A stretch of DNA of 64,000 nt from Mermis nigrescens (GCA_036768485.1 JAVLUZ010000273.1:3887391-3951390), one strand, 5' to 3'; positions 21,550 to 36,084 are shown, counted from the first letter of the stretch. The notes: a model not told the origin generated them from the sequence alone. Made by a program: numbers and translations.

Positions 21550-24500
21550 ATTCACTAAAATGCAGATCTGATGGCTCTTTCAGCCTTTTTTTCCAAAAAA
21601 AACTTAGAAATTTGATGAGATTTCTCCATAAGTAGCATTGCAATTCATTGACACTTCTCTCGAATAATGAATGGATTTAGGCTAATGTGATTTTAGAAAA
21701 TCTGGAGTACCACAATCCATCATAAGAAAATTCTGCTATAAGATTAATCCTCGCGTTCCCGTGTGTTCTTAAAGTCAAAGGTTATGGTGCCAGGACGCCG
21801 TCCTAGCCAGCTTAAAATGTAATTAGTCTCACCTAACATAGCAAATATTAGTCCATTTTCTGCGATTTTCCAAGCTCATTCCGAATATGTTTGTCATTTT
21901 TTGCTAAAGCTAAAGTAATTTTCTAAGAAGTTATGACCAAAAAACTGCTATTATACTCAAGCACAGGCATGAGGTCGACATGCTTAAAATGAATACAAAT
22001 AGTTTATTTTAGTTGACTAAAATATCATTTTTGGACTGTAGTAGCTGATTAAAAAGTAGAAGCCCACCAATCTTGTACAAATTATTGACCAAAACTTTTT
22101 TGTAATTCAAGTTTTTACGTGATAATCATAAAAATATGCTAATTTTTCAGGATGTGTAATTTTATTCACTAGCTTAAACATTTCAAATGATGTAACTAGG
22201 GTTAAAATGAGGCTAGACAAAGTTTTGTAGTCATGCAAAACATACAACAAAAAAATCACAAAAAAGTGATCAGCTAGGACGCCTACCTACTTCACGAGAA
22301 CTCGAGAGTTAATTAAATAAGCAAAATTTAAAACTTTGATTTACATCTTATTTGGATTTACCAATCTATTTTCTCTATTTTTTCGCATTCATTTGCAATT
22401 TCATTCTTACCTGCACTTCTTTTTAAGTCCACTTCTGTCTGAAAATTCAGCATTCTAATTTTAGATTTTAATTTTTGGTCTAGAAGCCCAAAAGCAAAGG
22501 ACAAGACTTACAAGTGCATGAAGTAAGGTCATCGAAACGACTAACCTAGGTTTTTGAATGAATGTAAAGTGAAAAAGTAAAATTGAATTTAGCCACTGTG
22601 AAAAAATGAGTTGAAATTCGAATCAAAAACGTAGGCTAAAATTATGGTTGCCCGATTTCTTGGCTAGTTCTGCTGCGTTAAGATTCAATTACACTTTTGA
22701 GGGACATGATAATCATTGCTAAAAAACTATGCACAGCTTAACGAAAAGAGTAAAAGAATCAAAAACAGAGACAGAAGGATGAATATAAATACAGACTTAG
22801 GAAAAACGAGGAGAAAAACAATTTTTATCAATTTTTTACAGAAGTATTTCTGAACGAGTTGATCATAAGCATGTTTCAAAAGTTTTTCAATAATAAACTT
22901 GTGCACTGGTTATTTTTTTGCCAGTATGCAACAGTTATGAAGGAAGTTTTCAGCAGCATAAGAATTGAGCAGCTTCACATCAGTCTACATGCACTCAAAT
23001 TCATAATTCGTATCTTAATTGTAAAACCTCTGATTAAATTAGCTGTCTTTTTAGCTCAATTAAAGTCCGTTTAAGCCAACCGATTCGTTTATGATTTTCC
23101 TGGATTCACGTTAGTTCAGTTTGGATTTAAACTATGGTAGAATTCAAAGTTAAATTAAAGTGAAACCTTCAAGTGACTTAGTTTAATTCGAAGTTTACAA
23201 TACAATTTAGGATAGCTTGGAATTAAACGTTAAGCTAATTAAAGATAGATTACATCTAATCAAAAATAAGTTACGCCTTGTTAAGCACATAGCTTGTTGC
23301 TAAGAACGAAAAAGACTGTATCTTTTATAGGAAAAATCGCAAAAACCCGAAAAGTTAATCTAAAGAAATAAGCCCCAAACCATTGACACCTATATAAATA
23401 TGGTACTTGACATGTCCGATTCTGCAGATTTATTCCGGTCATTATATCTATTTAACAAATCAGTCTTCTGATTTATTCTAAGAAGAATGAACAAAATGTA
23501 AAAAAAATTCAATCAACTCAATTTCTTTAATTTTACCCCTAAAAATTCTTTTTTATTGTCAGGTAGTGATTCGAGTGAATTTAAAAACGTCCGAAATGTG
23601 CATCATATTTACTTTAATAATAAAACAAATAAACGCTTTGAAGCAATAATAATAAACACTAATCAGTTACTACTGATGAATGGAGTATTGAAAACTTTAA
23701 CTTCTAGTTCGAGCATTGATGTTTAAATTTCTTTGATGCATGTAAATAAGTGTTTTTATAAAATTTAACTATATTGAGAATCCGTGATTCCTTTTTCAAC
23801 GCTTTCATATTTCACTTCATGTATGACCTAATGACCTCACGGTACTGACAAAATTAAGAAGCTGCATACGTTCTTACAATGTGCACTAAAATGAAGATAG
23901 AAGAAAACCTATTTGTGGAAACGTTCTGTATTAAACTTTCAGAGTGTTGTCTGTGAGATATCAGTCTTCATGGTTGGGGTAGTGTCAGAGTTTTATGCAT
24001 TGTAAAAATTAAAATTTCTGAAAAAGGAAGAATGAAAACCTTGACATTGTTGTTATTTTTAAGTCGTACAAAACATTGTAAAATTGAAGCCATTCCCATA
24101 GTACAATTAGAAAAGATGTGCATACTTTTTATAATTTAACTATGAGGAGCACACTCGATCTTGTACAATAAAATTAGAGCAATGCTTACATAATTTGTGC
24201 CAGAATGCAATCCAGGACTATATCCGTAGGCTATACTCTTCCTTCTGTAATTCCGGAATTCATAGTCGTCAATGACTTTATTGTGAACTATCCTCATTTT
24301 TAAGCAGTAAGCGAAGTTAGGAAGTTGCTCAGCTAAAAAGAATGTGACAGTGTATCTTCATTAAACATGCGTAGATTCATAGGATAACTATACTATGGTT
24401 AGTGGCGTGTATCATCTGCTTGTTGAATATATTTGCATAAGTTTTTATTTTTAAAATGTCCAATGTGAATTTACAATTTTTTAAGTTTTTCTTGTTAATT

Positions 24501-25838
24501 ACATGTCTTCATAATTGATAAACAAAATTATTCAACTTCAAAATTTGACTTTTATTTACGCTTTTCCACAAAGTTTCTTCCTTAAAATCTAAATCCCTCA
24601 TTACTTGCACAGATTTAGCTGTATAGAAAAATTAAAGAATACAGACAATATAGCTTCAAATTATAAAGGTATTATTTGGAAAAGACCACATTAGCGAAAA
24701 TCTGTGCTGGTCATCTCATTTAGGCTTGCGAGCATACATGGGTTATAGCCTAATTCTAAGGAATGGATGCAACAAAATTTTTAAAAACAGCACCTAACCT
24801 ACAATTCTGCGGTTCTATCGAATTATGAAAGGGGTCCGCCAGATTCTTAGGGTAAAAATCATACCTAAGTGTGTTTGCAGGTAAAAAACTATTCAAAAGC
24901 ACGAACAAATTGTAATAAAAAGGAAAACGTTAGTCATATGCAATCTTGGGCAATGATAACATTCTGGGGTTTTGTGTAGTGCAAATCTGGTAGAAGTCTA
25001 AAAAAGTTACAAATTTATTGTGACCCATCAATTGTTTAGTGTCTGCCGGATTCTTGGATATCTAAGGTCCACAATCCCCCACATACGCCTGTAAACACAA
25101 AGCTCAATGACATATAAAAGTGTGTGTATCAGCAGAGCGAAATCATAAGATTACTGATCAAATACAACTGTTTGAAAGAAGCGGAGCCTGTCTGTACAGA
25201 TATTTGCCTTGTTGGAGAAGTAAATGCGATCAGCTTTACTTAATTTCACGTCAAAATTTTAAAAATATTGACTCAGGCAAGCTGACAAATTACAGCTCTT
25301 ATATGACTATAATCAGTTTTAGGATCAGATCGAAATGCACTTATCATAATCTGTGATTTTAATCGTTAAAAATTAGTAGTATCCTGAACTGATCAAGCAT
25401 ACTTCAAACATAAGAGAGGCTTGTATATCTTTTAAAAAGATATGCATAACAGATTGTCAACGTCAAAATTGAAGTGATGCACGTATAAAAATCATGTCTG
25501 TACAAATTATAGACAAATATGACAGGCCAGCGATACAGAGCAATGTGAATTTATAGGTATATATGAGTGTGACTCAGGAGCATCATAAGTTTAACATAAC
25601 AAGCAAAGTTGTCAGATTTTATAGTATAAGTATGTATGTATACATACATAGTATTTCATTTTCTTCATTCATTAGGTTTGTATCATTGATGTATAACCAA
25701 ATTGATTTTTCCATTAACAATTAATAACATATGTTTTAACACCACCTCTTAAAAACAGCCCGTTTGTGGTAGCAAGCTGTCATCAAAATCAGTTTTCATA
25801 TCTCCCCTCTATTGTAACTCCATTTCCAATATCGCATG
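21550..25838. other. Intron sequence without recognisable genes
   Basis: Over 4 kb of AT-rich sequence has only isolated short frames (71 and 78 codons) with no family features. A small perfect palindrome ATGTATGTATACATACAT is at 25632-25649. Confidence 0.5.
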
Positions 25839-27039
25839 AGTAGTTATATGTGGCTCCTTAGGGGACAGTGCTATGAGATAGGCAATGGTTAAGGATAGAC
25901 AATGCTTGAGGAAAGGTAATGGTTAAGCAAAGGCTAATGCTATAATATATACAATGGCTAAGCATAGGCGAGGAGACGGAGCCTTGCTCCCTGGGATAAG
26001 GGTCAGAGAGCAATGGTTAAGGATAGGCAATGGTTAAGGATATAGAATGGTTAAAGATAGGCTAACGCTATAGCATAAGAAAATATAGTTGAGGAGTGGA
26101 AGGGCCAAAATTAGCACAGTGCCAGCTCAGGCTTGAGATTAAAGTTGGATTAAACTAAGACTAAATCTAAACTTAGTGTAGAGTAAACCTGGCTGGAACT
26201 AGGTGTAAATAAAGCCTATATTACTTACTGGTCCACTCCTTTTGCCTGTGGGTCCTCAGCAATGGGGGAGTGGTGCCCCCTAAAATGTAGCACGGGTCCG
26301 CTCTTGCAACACATCAGCACGCCTATGCATATTGTGTGTATCCCCTGCTACTCAGTCTTAAATGCGCTTTAAATGTGCCAAAGTAAGACAAAACTAAGCT
26401 CGAGGACAGAGTTTAATGTGTGAATTAAGCCTAAGCATTATAGAAATTTATCAAGCTGTGTATGACTTCCTGGCCTTTTATGTTCACTTGACAGATTATG
26501 CAATTAAGTTCAAGTATAAAGTAAGTTTGTAAAGCAAAGCCTAGCTGAGCTAGGGAGTAAAATGGGGCTACAGAGTTATGAACTGTGTAGTATAAGTTTG
26601 ACATCCTGGTCCTTCATCACTTCCTGGCCCTTTGTCATTTCTAGGGCCTTTTGACTTCTTGGCCCTGGCTTGAATGTGTTGAAGCAGTGGTCCGCTCTTG
26701 CAAAACATTGACACGGTTACTCATGTTGTGTGTATCCAGTATACATACTGTGCATGTCTGATAAGCAAAATAAGTGAGGTGGGGGTCTGCAGTTGCAACA
26801 CGTCCCTGTCATTGCAAATAATGGACTGATTGAGCTAAAATCTTTGATTTGGATTGAATCAAGCAGGAACTGTAAAGGTAGTTGATTAAGGGTCATGGTC
26901 GAGAAAATATAGTACTTTTGCTGCTTTTGACAATTTTTATGTCGAAATGCACTATCATTTGGCTCAAATAGCTTAGTGTTAGGTTGTGCATGTGTAACTG
27001 ACTTCTAAATGTTTGTGACTGGTTCATATCTAAAGAAAG

Positions 27040-27318
27040 TGTATTTTCGGCCTACTGGCAGTCACATAAAACAATAATAATGCTTTATTCAAACCCATAG
27101 GTACAATATAATGTTAAGAATAATACACAACGTTTTGACAGTTATACCTACTGTCGTCGTAAACTTCTTATATTCTGTAAGAGCCTGACGACGACAATAG
27201 GTATAACTGTCAAAACGTTGCATATTATACTTAACATTATATTGTATGTACGGGTTTGAATAGAGCATTATTATGGTTTTATGTGACTGCCAATAGGCCA
27301 AAAATAAGCTTTCTTTAG
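27040..27318. mobile_element. 280-bp hairpin element inside element C
   Basis: The arms from CTAAAGAAAG to CTGTCGTCGT and back are nearly perfect complements around a 25-base loop at about 27157-27182. The 13-mer GTTGTGCATGTGT occurs on both sides (26993-27005 and 27318-27330), and the right arm of element C has no such insert. It is a small foldback insertion. Confidence 0.75.
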
Positions 27319-27879
27319 TTGTGCATGTGTCTTGCAAAGGCGATCAACATCGAATTTTGCATTGATAATGATTAATATGAACATGCATTGGGGCTGTTAC
27401 TAAAATGTGGTAGATATAATGCACTCTGCAAGTGAATACATGAGCAACAAAAGCTCCAATTATTTTAGAGTTCAACATACAGGTCATACAGAGTGAGTAC
27501 TATTTGTTGAGCTGAGCACAAAATCCCCTCACAGTTTCATGAGTGCTGTGGCATTTCTGAGTACATGAGACCCCACAATATTTGATATATGTGCCAGCAT
27601 ATACCTATTATAGACTTTGAGGACTATGTAACTCTCATGCCACAGGTCTCTGAGCGCTATACTTCTCTGCTGAGGAATTTAAGAAAGACTTTCATCTAAA
27701 TATAATTAATACCTCAGGAACATATTTAAAATGTATTGTCAACGTTATTTGTTCAAACTCCTTCTTCTTTATTTGTATAGGAAAGTGTAAAGTGTGTGCT
27801 TGATTGAATTATATGCGAGCATTGAAAATGGCATCTGGATTGTAGACACTTGGAAAGAAAGTGTAATTGTGTAATTTGA

Positions 27880-27965
27880 AAAAAGTGAGCAGAGTTTGTG
27901 GAAAAGTGTGCAGAGTTTGAAAAAAGTGTGCAGAGTTTGGAAAAAAGTGTGCGGAGTTTGGAAAA
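27880..27965. repeat. 20-bp minisatellite, left arm of C
   Basis: Head-to-tail units of about GTGTGCAGAGTTTGGAAAAA. The inverted array is at 36085-36235 in the right arm. A trace of the same unit (CAAACTCTGCACACTCTTC) is at 47703 in element D. Confidence 0.85.
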
Positions 27966-28391
27966 ATACCTAGAATATTAAAACATAATTTATAAATTAT
28001 CAAAATGTTATTATTTTTAAGCCATCTAGAGCATAATAGAGATCTATAGTGTAAGTGGGTGGCCTGAGTATAGTACTTTTTCAGGGCTGAAGGTGACAGA
28101 CAAGAATGATATGGTCAAAAACTCTTTTTGCTTTGACATAGTCTATGGAATAAATTATACAGGTATATTAGATGTAACAATTTGATGATGTAGACATGGG
28201 TTTAAAATAGAAACACAAGAATAAGCATTTTGATACTATTATTAACCTGAGTGTTTGGCCATAAATGTTGGGTGTCCTACTGGGATAGTGTGGCTGTAAA
28301 CAAATGAATGAGTCAGCCAATGTTCATAGGAATAGTTATTACTTGCTCACATGCTTGCTACATGACTGTCCAGGCTTTTGTTGACTATAAC

Positions 28392-31300
28392 CAGTGACCG
28401 GACCTAGGGTGTTTTTGGACCCTCGGCCGAGGCCAAGGCGACTTAAATTCCTTGCCTCGGCGCCAGGCTGAGGCGCGAGGGTAATGCCAGGGGTCAAGCT
28501 TATATACCTATACCCATAAATAGTACCCTTAGAATATTTTGTATGCAAATGAGCTAGAGAATAACCGTAATATTAAACACTTCATCGAATGTCAAACAAT
28601 TCAGTTTCATTTTTAATAATAGTAGATTAAATGTGTGAAGGATTTATTGAATAAAGTCAGCAGCATGAAAGCATACTTAATTTAACAAGTTGCCCTTGAT
28701 GAAGACTTGGTAAAGTTGATTAAAATATGGCTGAACAAGTACTTAAAAACTTCTATTACCATAAATAAGAAAGCAGTGTCAAAGAAATAAACGAACAAAC
28801 GAAATGAGCTAAGTAAAGACAGAACTGTAGCCATTGTTGTGCTCGCTTTTGCAGTAATGCATGTTTAAACACGCTTTTTCAGTCATCCAATTCTGGTGTG
28901 GCAGGTAATATGACGGAAACTTGCACAGTACTTTCCGATCATAGTTTCCCAAGGCCAGAGTTGAGGGAAGGATGATATCCCAAAATAGGAGACCAGTAAA
29001 TTAAGTAGTGTCTTCGTATGAGCGAACAAATTTTTGTAGATATTTGACATGAATATATATTTAAACATACAGATTTTTACATACTGCCAGTGTGTGACCT
29101 GCAACCGGCATGCAGTCCTAAACAGTGTTCTTTTTGTGCAAGACACCTTTTTACATGTACAAAGATGGTATCCAAAAGTCTTTGAACACTTTGTACATGC
29201 AAATTTTTGTGTACTATTTTAGTATGGCACAGTAGCGATTTAGTGTGGTAAAACAGGGTTTTTCGACCATTGGTAGTATATCTTAGCTAATTCCTGGGTT
29301 TCGAAATATTTGACATTTTTCCATTCTAATTGCAAATTCTCCTAGTTTAAAGATATATATAGAACAGACAATTACTGATGCGCCAAAAATTTTCGGAAAT
29401 TTTACTCCTTTTTATAATTTTTGTCTTTCCAAAAATCTTTGTGCATGTACAAATAAAAATAAAACATGTCTTGCAGTAAAAAAGAGGGTACTGAGAAGCT
29501 TGCCACATAAGAATTTATGGCCTTACAGTAAACTGCAAAAAACAGGCAACTAGATCACGGATCTAGAGCTTGGTAAAAGTAGGGCTAAAAGGATTCTGTA
29601 CATTATGAAAAGTCTTTGCTGAATACAAAAAACCGGGGCCCTAAATGTGTAAATTCGGTTCAAATTTAGTTTATAATATTAGTTCGGTGCGAAGCGCCAA
29701 AATTTTTATTAGCTTTTGATGAAATGTTGTAACCCGACGCCTATGCGTTTATTTATTTCAGTCTTGTCGAGCAGCGTTATTCAAAACGGTTCATTCATTC
29801 ATCCAATTTTAAACGGTATTCAAATTAGTTGTATCTGAACCTGCCCTTTGGCCGGGTATAAATACCTGTGTCAACGTGCAGTGATTGAGTCACGTAACCG
29901 GCGTTTACTAATTAAATTACTACAATATGGAACCACGCCGCATTCATTCATTCTTACGTACTCTCCTTGAATTGCCCTTAAAGTTTATTATTTAATATAG
30001 GTACGCACTCCAATCTATAGACATTAGATTGCGATATAGCAATTAATTATATCATACTCGAAGTAAGAACAATTTAAGAAAGCAAATCATCCACCTTCCT
30101 ACAGTCTGTGTAGTTTTGGCACATGCATTATGCAAGGCTACAATTTACACATAAAACTCGACTGAGAAAGCTAAAACAACTTGTAATACAAAATCAGAAA
30201 TATTACAGAAATTGTAATATTCCAATTAAATCTTGTAATAAGCACTACTGTGCTTAGAAATCTAATGCAACATCAGGATAAATTAGTCAATTTTATCTTT
30301 GAACGGCAAGGTTATTAAATAGTACTTATTTTGCATAAAATTTTTAAAAACAGTATACAGTAGATACAAAAGATATTTAAATCTGCATAAAGATGCCTAG
30401 ATTACACAAAAATTGATTTTGGAGTGTTTATTTCCCCTGCTTCAATCTAAATACAGTATATTAGCGATATTTTGTGCAAAGCGCCAAAAATTTTTTTAAA
30501 TTCCCTAAATATATACTGAAAAACGATATAATAAATATCACTTTGTCCAAGAAAGTATTTTAACATTGTATAAAAATGGCTCCAAAAAATGCACGAGCCA
30601 ACATTGATTTTTGGCAAAACCTGTATTTATTGGCCACTTTTAGGTGCGTTTTTGCGATTTTCGGCCAAAAATTGTGATCATTAACCCCCTCTCCCATGAA
30701 ACTGGCCAAAAACCATACGTGTAACAGGGGGATTGGGGAATTCCCCATCTATCCAGGGTTGGACGTCCTCCCCACACCCTTCCCTCCAACGTCAGAAAAT
30801 TTTGAACCACCCTACCCATTTTTGGCGAAAATTTGCGCTTTGCTAGCTATTTTTAGGTGCTTTTGCCTTTTTTGACATAAAATTAGAGTCGCTACTCCCC
30901 TTCCTTCTAAAAATAACCAGGGACCCCTACCCAAAATTTCAAGCCGCTACTATGTACGCCGAGGAGCCTCTCCTGAAAATTTTGAGCTATTGGATGCAAG
31001 TTTTATAGTGATAGTTTGTCTATTCACTCTTGCTTACATTCAAAAATACTGTATCACTTTCAGAAATTGTAATAGTTAGCTGCACTTTTGCCATAGTAAA
31101 ATTAACTTCAAAATTCAATCAAAGGTTTTCACCAAAAATCGTCTGACAGTGACTTGAGTCTTGTACCCTGAGAGGAGGGTATTAACCCTCCTTCACCGTT
31201 TCCTCTTTGGGAATGTGTGTTTTCGATACATGTAGCGAGCATGAGAATTAAAACTTAGTCATCACATGAATAATAAATTGGCACTTTGCTGTATGTTACT

Positions 31301-31531
31301 TGTTTTAACAGGGTACATGACTAAAACCATAAGAAAAGTCTATAGGTAAAAAATAGCCTGGGTACTACAGATGCATTCTTAATAGTTAATATGCAACGGA
31401 TATAATAAACTTATTCAAATTTGATTTTAACCCTTGGCACCTCGGCACTTTTCAGCTTCGCCCCTGGCGCCTAGGCCAAGGCGCCAAAAACGGCGAGGAT
31501 TGCAGAGGCCGAGGCCTTGGTTCGATCACTG
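28392..31531. mobile_element. Non-autonomous hAT element inside element C
   Basis: The element is flanked by the perfect 8-bp duplication ACTATAAC (28384-28391 and 31532-31539). Its ends are CAGTGACCGGACC and, in reverse complement, CAGTGATCGAACC, followed by GGCCGAGGCC-rich subterminal sequence on both sides. The right arm of element C shows the empty site. No transposase frame is seen in 3.1 kb. A MITE copy lies at 29123-29637. Confidence 0.9.
29123..29637. mobile_element. MITE, copy 2 (inside hAT)
   Basis: The ends CAGTGTTCTTTTTGTGC and ...GAATACAAAAAACCGGG are inverted. The flanking 8-mers GTCCTAAA (29115-29122) and GCCCTAAA (29638-29645) differ at one base, which fits a hAT-type target duplication. 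The interior matches copies 1 and 3. Confidence 0.75.
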
Positions 31532-31639
31532 ACTATAACATTCATTATTGCAACCCATCAAACATTTAGGATGATATTGCATTTTAATCGACCAGAGACA
31601 TAAATATACTGCATACAGCTGACAAAGTCTGTAGAATTT

Positions 31640-31880
31640 CTAAGAGTGCTCGTAAATTTTTGAGCAAAGTTTGTAAAGTTCGGAACATTTTTTGTAAGGT
31701 TTGGAACATTTTTTTTTGTAAAAATTGGATCATTTTTTGTAAAGTTTAGAACATTTTTTTGTAAACTTTGGAACATTTTTTGTAAAGTTTGGAACATTTT
31801 TTGAAAAGTTTGGAACATTTTTTCGTAAAGTTTGGAGTATTTCTTGTAAAGTTTGTAACATTTTTGTGAAGTTCAGAACA
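31640..31880. repeat. 20-bp minisatellite, left arm of C (Polinton PolB-INT type)
   Basis: About ten units of TTTTTTGTAAAGTTTGGAAC. The inverted array is in the right arm at 35510-35690. The same unit separates PolB and INT in both Polintons. Confidence 0.9.
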
Positions 31881-34123
31881 AAACTTGTAAAAGTCAGAAG
31901 AAAGTTATATAATTGTTTAATTATCCAACTTCACCAACAAGTAAATGAGAATATCTGCCCATATTGCATCCGAAAATACTTGTTACTATTGCCTGTCAAC
32001 ACGGCAAGTTGCAGAGATAAACATAAGGCATATATACTTCTAGGCATCTGTACAGAAATTTGTGTTTGTGAGCCTGCATTATCTGCCTTGTTGGGTAGGT
32101 GTAAGCATGGGAAACAGTTAGCATTGCACTGTGCGCTTTAAATTTTGCTTATTAATTGATAATGAGCATGATAAACCTAGCCAAAGCACACACAAATGTG
32201 CCAGAAATACTCATATTGTATACACAATACTATTAAAATTCCACACTTTATTGGAAAAGTGTGTGTGTTAAGCTTATTTGTATTAAATTTTGCTGCATTA
32301 ATTAAGCAATTTAGCCACAAGACAAGCATTGGGCTGTATGCTTTTGTCTATATTGTGAAATTATCATCTCAGTACAGATTTAATTGCAAATCCTGATATT
32401 TAAAACCATTAATTTAGAGTTTTGGCTATTTTATGTGAGTGAAATATAAAAGATAATTGAAACAACGTATACAAAATCTTATTGAGCAGAACACTGCAAT
32501 TCTTTCAATCTAGTTCTGACTAGTTTTGTCATCTTTTTAGGCTTATTTTAACTTCATTATAGGCATTTTATAGGTAAAAGCAGAAATGCACTACTTGGTG
32601 TCACTAAAATCATTTAAGAGTTTTAAACCCTGAGGAAGGGGGATTTCCACCACCCTTATAGAAAGCTGTGCTTCTCCAGCTGCTGAATGTGATGCTCAAA
32701 AGGAAGAGACTATCAGAATACATGTAAAATGACTATTATATATAATATTGTCTGCCAAAGCTATTGTCATCCAGCCAGGTCAGCCAAAGGGAACAAATTG
32801 GTCAGAAGATACTGATTGCATATGCTTGATGTCAACATGGTTGAAGGGTAGTTATATATTGTTTTTGAACGAAATCAAAGGGTTTTTCTTTGAAGCTACA
32901 TGGTCTCAGCCCTATAACATAGACTGTCATTTATTCAGAAAATATGTCAGCGTTAGGTTGTATGCACAAATACATAAGCTGCAACCTCAGATGCTTAGTG
33001 CATTAACATGATGACAATCCAAGTTTTCAGAGCTCATTGTTGCAATTACTCAAATTTACCAACGCATTGTTGACAGATTTATGCAACATAGACTACTGAG
33101 AAAACCTTTTTGGGTAAAATTACCCTAAATATGTTGAGAAAAAGCTGTATGTATTATAATTCTGGTAAATGTCTGCAAAAAACACGATTTTCTTTGTTTC
33201 ATGTTCTTCCATAATAAATAAATCAGGCTACATACTTCATTTCTATTACTGTTGTCAGATGTGCACTGAGTAAAAACCTCATTCTTAGAAAGCAGATTTT
33301 GATAAAATAGAAGAAATAAAAGCCAAAATCGGCACATGCTATCATTCACTCAGTATTTGTGCTTTAAAAGTGGTAAAATAGTTGGATCTTTAGACAGAGT
33401 AAATTGCAAAATTACTGTTAGCTAAATCTACTTAACTAGGTTATGTTTTTTATTGTGTGAGGACTTTTTGGAAAAAGCAAAATAAGGGTTTTTGAAATAA
33501 TTATTGATTCGTTTGCTAAGGATAAGAAGGAAAGAATTTCGATATGACTGCCATTTGAATTACTGAATTGAAAGTGCGCTGTTTTTACAATAATATGCAT
33601 AAGCCCTTACCATTCCACGAAAGTCGAAATTTTCTCGCAATGAGTTAGAAAATTGGATGCTCCATTTAATAAGCTATGTGTTGAAGTATGAATCAGTATA
33701 AGTTTTTAGATATTAGCATTTTAAGCGCAAAATAATCCTTGTAGCACTAAAAATAAACTGGAAGTACATGTCCGGTACTTGCATAGTTGAGCAGCCCTAC
33801 ATGCCCCAAATGGAATCACATAGGCTTCAGATGATATATACCTGCCTAAGCTGTGAAAATATAGTCTGTTTCATTTATCCGAGAGCTTTTTCAGTAAATG
33901 TTTTCGGAGGTTACAGTAACCCCTTATTTCTTATTTACTGTAAGTTGCAAGATCTCACTCTAGCTACGTAGCAAAGAAAGATTTTTCAATAACATTTTTG
34001 CAGCATAATTTATTCTCGTCTTCCAGCAGATCAATTAACTTACTGATAAAAATCGCTTATTCATCTTATCCTGAGTCGACACTTTAAATACAATCGACTA
34101 GGATGTTAAGAAACGTTGCGAGC

Positions 34124-34300
34124 TCCCGCATAGCTCAGTGGTAAAACCTCTTGCTTGTAGTCAAAGCAACCCGAGTTTGATTCCAGCCGATAGCTTTTTG
34201 TTTAGCGCACTTACTGTGGTATGTCTCAGCACTGATTAAATGCCTAAATAAAATTTATTTGGGCGTATTAGTGCATTAAAAATGAAAGAATTCCAGCCAC
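34124..34300 (+). repeat. tRNA-like sequence, probable SINE
   Basis: TAGCTCAGTGGTAAAAC resembles the tRNA A box. TGCTT-GTAGTCA-AAGCA forms an anticodon arm with AGT at the anticodon position (Thr type), and GAGTTTGATTCC resembles the B box. The acceptor ends do not pair, so it is not a working tRNA gene. The unrelated downstream tail fits a tRNA-derived SINE. It sits at the centre of element C, where the arms no longer match. Confidence 0.5.
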
Positions 34301-35509
34301 TCGCCCTCACTTAGCTGATCTGCCGAAGTACAGTAATTCGTCTTGTTTAGCTTACTGTAGCCCTTAAAAGAATTGACTAAAAAGCTCTCGAATAAATGAA
34401 ACAGACTATAGTAGGAAAGTAGCTTACAACTACTCATCATGAATGAGCAAAATACGCGCTTATCAGGGAATACTTACAGTCTCAAGATCTATTTATTAAG
34501 AGTATTATTGCAAAAAACACAAATTTTTAGGATCACCTGCTGTTTGCCCTAGCAAGAAAAGATTAATTCTGCTTAATGGTAGGCTGCGCCTCTCAGTACC
34601 TGGCAATAAACTATGCAGCACAGCTTTCTATAACGGTGGGGAAATCTCCCTTCCTCAGTATCCAACACTCTTAAATGATTACAAAACTAGCCAGAACTAA
34701 ATATAAAGAATTGCAGTTTTCTGCACTGTAAGATTTTGTATAGCCAAAACTCTAAATTAGTGGTTTCAAATATAAGGATTCTATCCATTTCCCTGAACTT
34801 TTGACCTTGGGAAACTAATCTATGAAGATAAACTTGTACTAAGATGATATTTTTACAATACAGACAAAAAGCATACAGCCTGATGCTGGTCATGTTGCTA
34901 AATTGCTCACTTAATGCTGCACGTTGTATCAATTATTTTTTATATTTCACTCACATAAAATAGCCAAAACTCTAAATTAATGGTCTCAAATATCAGGATT
35001 TGCAGGTAAATTGTACTGAGACGATAGTTTTACAATACAGACAAAAGCATGAAGCCTGATGCTTGTCTTGTGGGAAAATCTCTCAATTAATGCAGCAACA
35101 TTTAATACAAGTAAGCTTAACAAACATTTTTCCAATAAAAAGTGGAATTTGAATGGCATTGTGTATACAATATGAGTATTTCTTGCACATTTGTGTGTGC
35201 TTTGGCTAGGTTTGTCATGCTCATTATCAATTAATAAGCAAAATTTTAAGCGTGCAGTGCAATGCTAACTGTTCGCCATGCATACACCTACCTAACATGG
35301 TAGGTAATGCAGCCTCACAAATACAAAAATCTGTACATATGCCTAACAGTATATATGTCTTATGTTTATCTCTGCAACTTGCTGTGTTAACTTAGGCAAT
35401 AGAAACAAGGATTTTTGGATGCAATATGGGCAGATATACCCCTTCACTTGTGGGTGAAGTTGGATAATTGAACATTTATATAACTTTCTTCTGACTTTTA
35501 CAAGTTTTG

Positions 35510-35690
35510 TTCTAAACTTCACAAAAAATATTCTAAACTTTACAAGCTTCCTATGTTGTAATGTGTAAAATGTGATCCAAACTTTACAAAAATAGTTTTA
35601 AACTTTACAATAAATGTTCAAAACTATAGAAAAAATGTTCCAAACTTTGCAAAAAATGTTCCAAACTTTACAAACTTTGCTCAAAAACTA
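35510..35690. repeat. 20-bp minisatellite, right arm of C (Polinton PolB-INT type)
   Basis: Units of TTCCAAACTTTACAAAAAAT, the inverted partner of the array at 31640-31880. Confidence 0.85.
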
Positions 35691-36084
35691 TACAAGTACT
35701 CTAATAAATTCTACAGACTTTGTCTACTGTATTGCATTATCTTTATGTCTCTGGTCCATTAAAATGCATTGTTTTCCTACATGTATGAAGGGTTGCAAAA
35801 ATGATTGCTATGACCGAGAAAGCCTGAACAGTCGTGTAGCAAGCATGTGTTAAAATAATACCTATTTCTATGAAAATTGGCTGACTGATAAATTATTTTA
35901 CAGCCACACTACCCGAGTTGGCCACAGCAAAAAGAGTTTTTGACCGTTTTATCCTTGTCTGTCACTCTTAGCCCAGAAAAAGTGCTATATGCAGGCCCCT
36001 AACTTACACTATACATCTCTATTATGCTCTAGCTGGCTGAATAATAATGACATTTTAATAATTTTAAAATATGTTTTGATATTT

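Larger units (their letters stand above)
25839..32660. repeat. Left arm of element C
   Basis: This is the inverted partner of 34600-38212. Its extra length is explained by a hAT insertion (28392-31531) and a hairpin (27040-27318). From outside in it holds GGTTAAGGATAGGCAATGG repeats, a G/C-rich palindrome near 25975-26025, the terminal motif, GACTTCCTGGTCC repeats, and the two 20-bp minisatellites. Confidence 0.8.

Noticed and set aside
34124..34200. Functional tRNA gene
   Set aside because: The acceptor and T stems do not pair and the B box is degenerate, so it is tRNA-derived at best.
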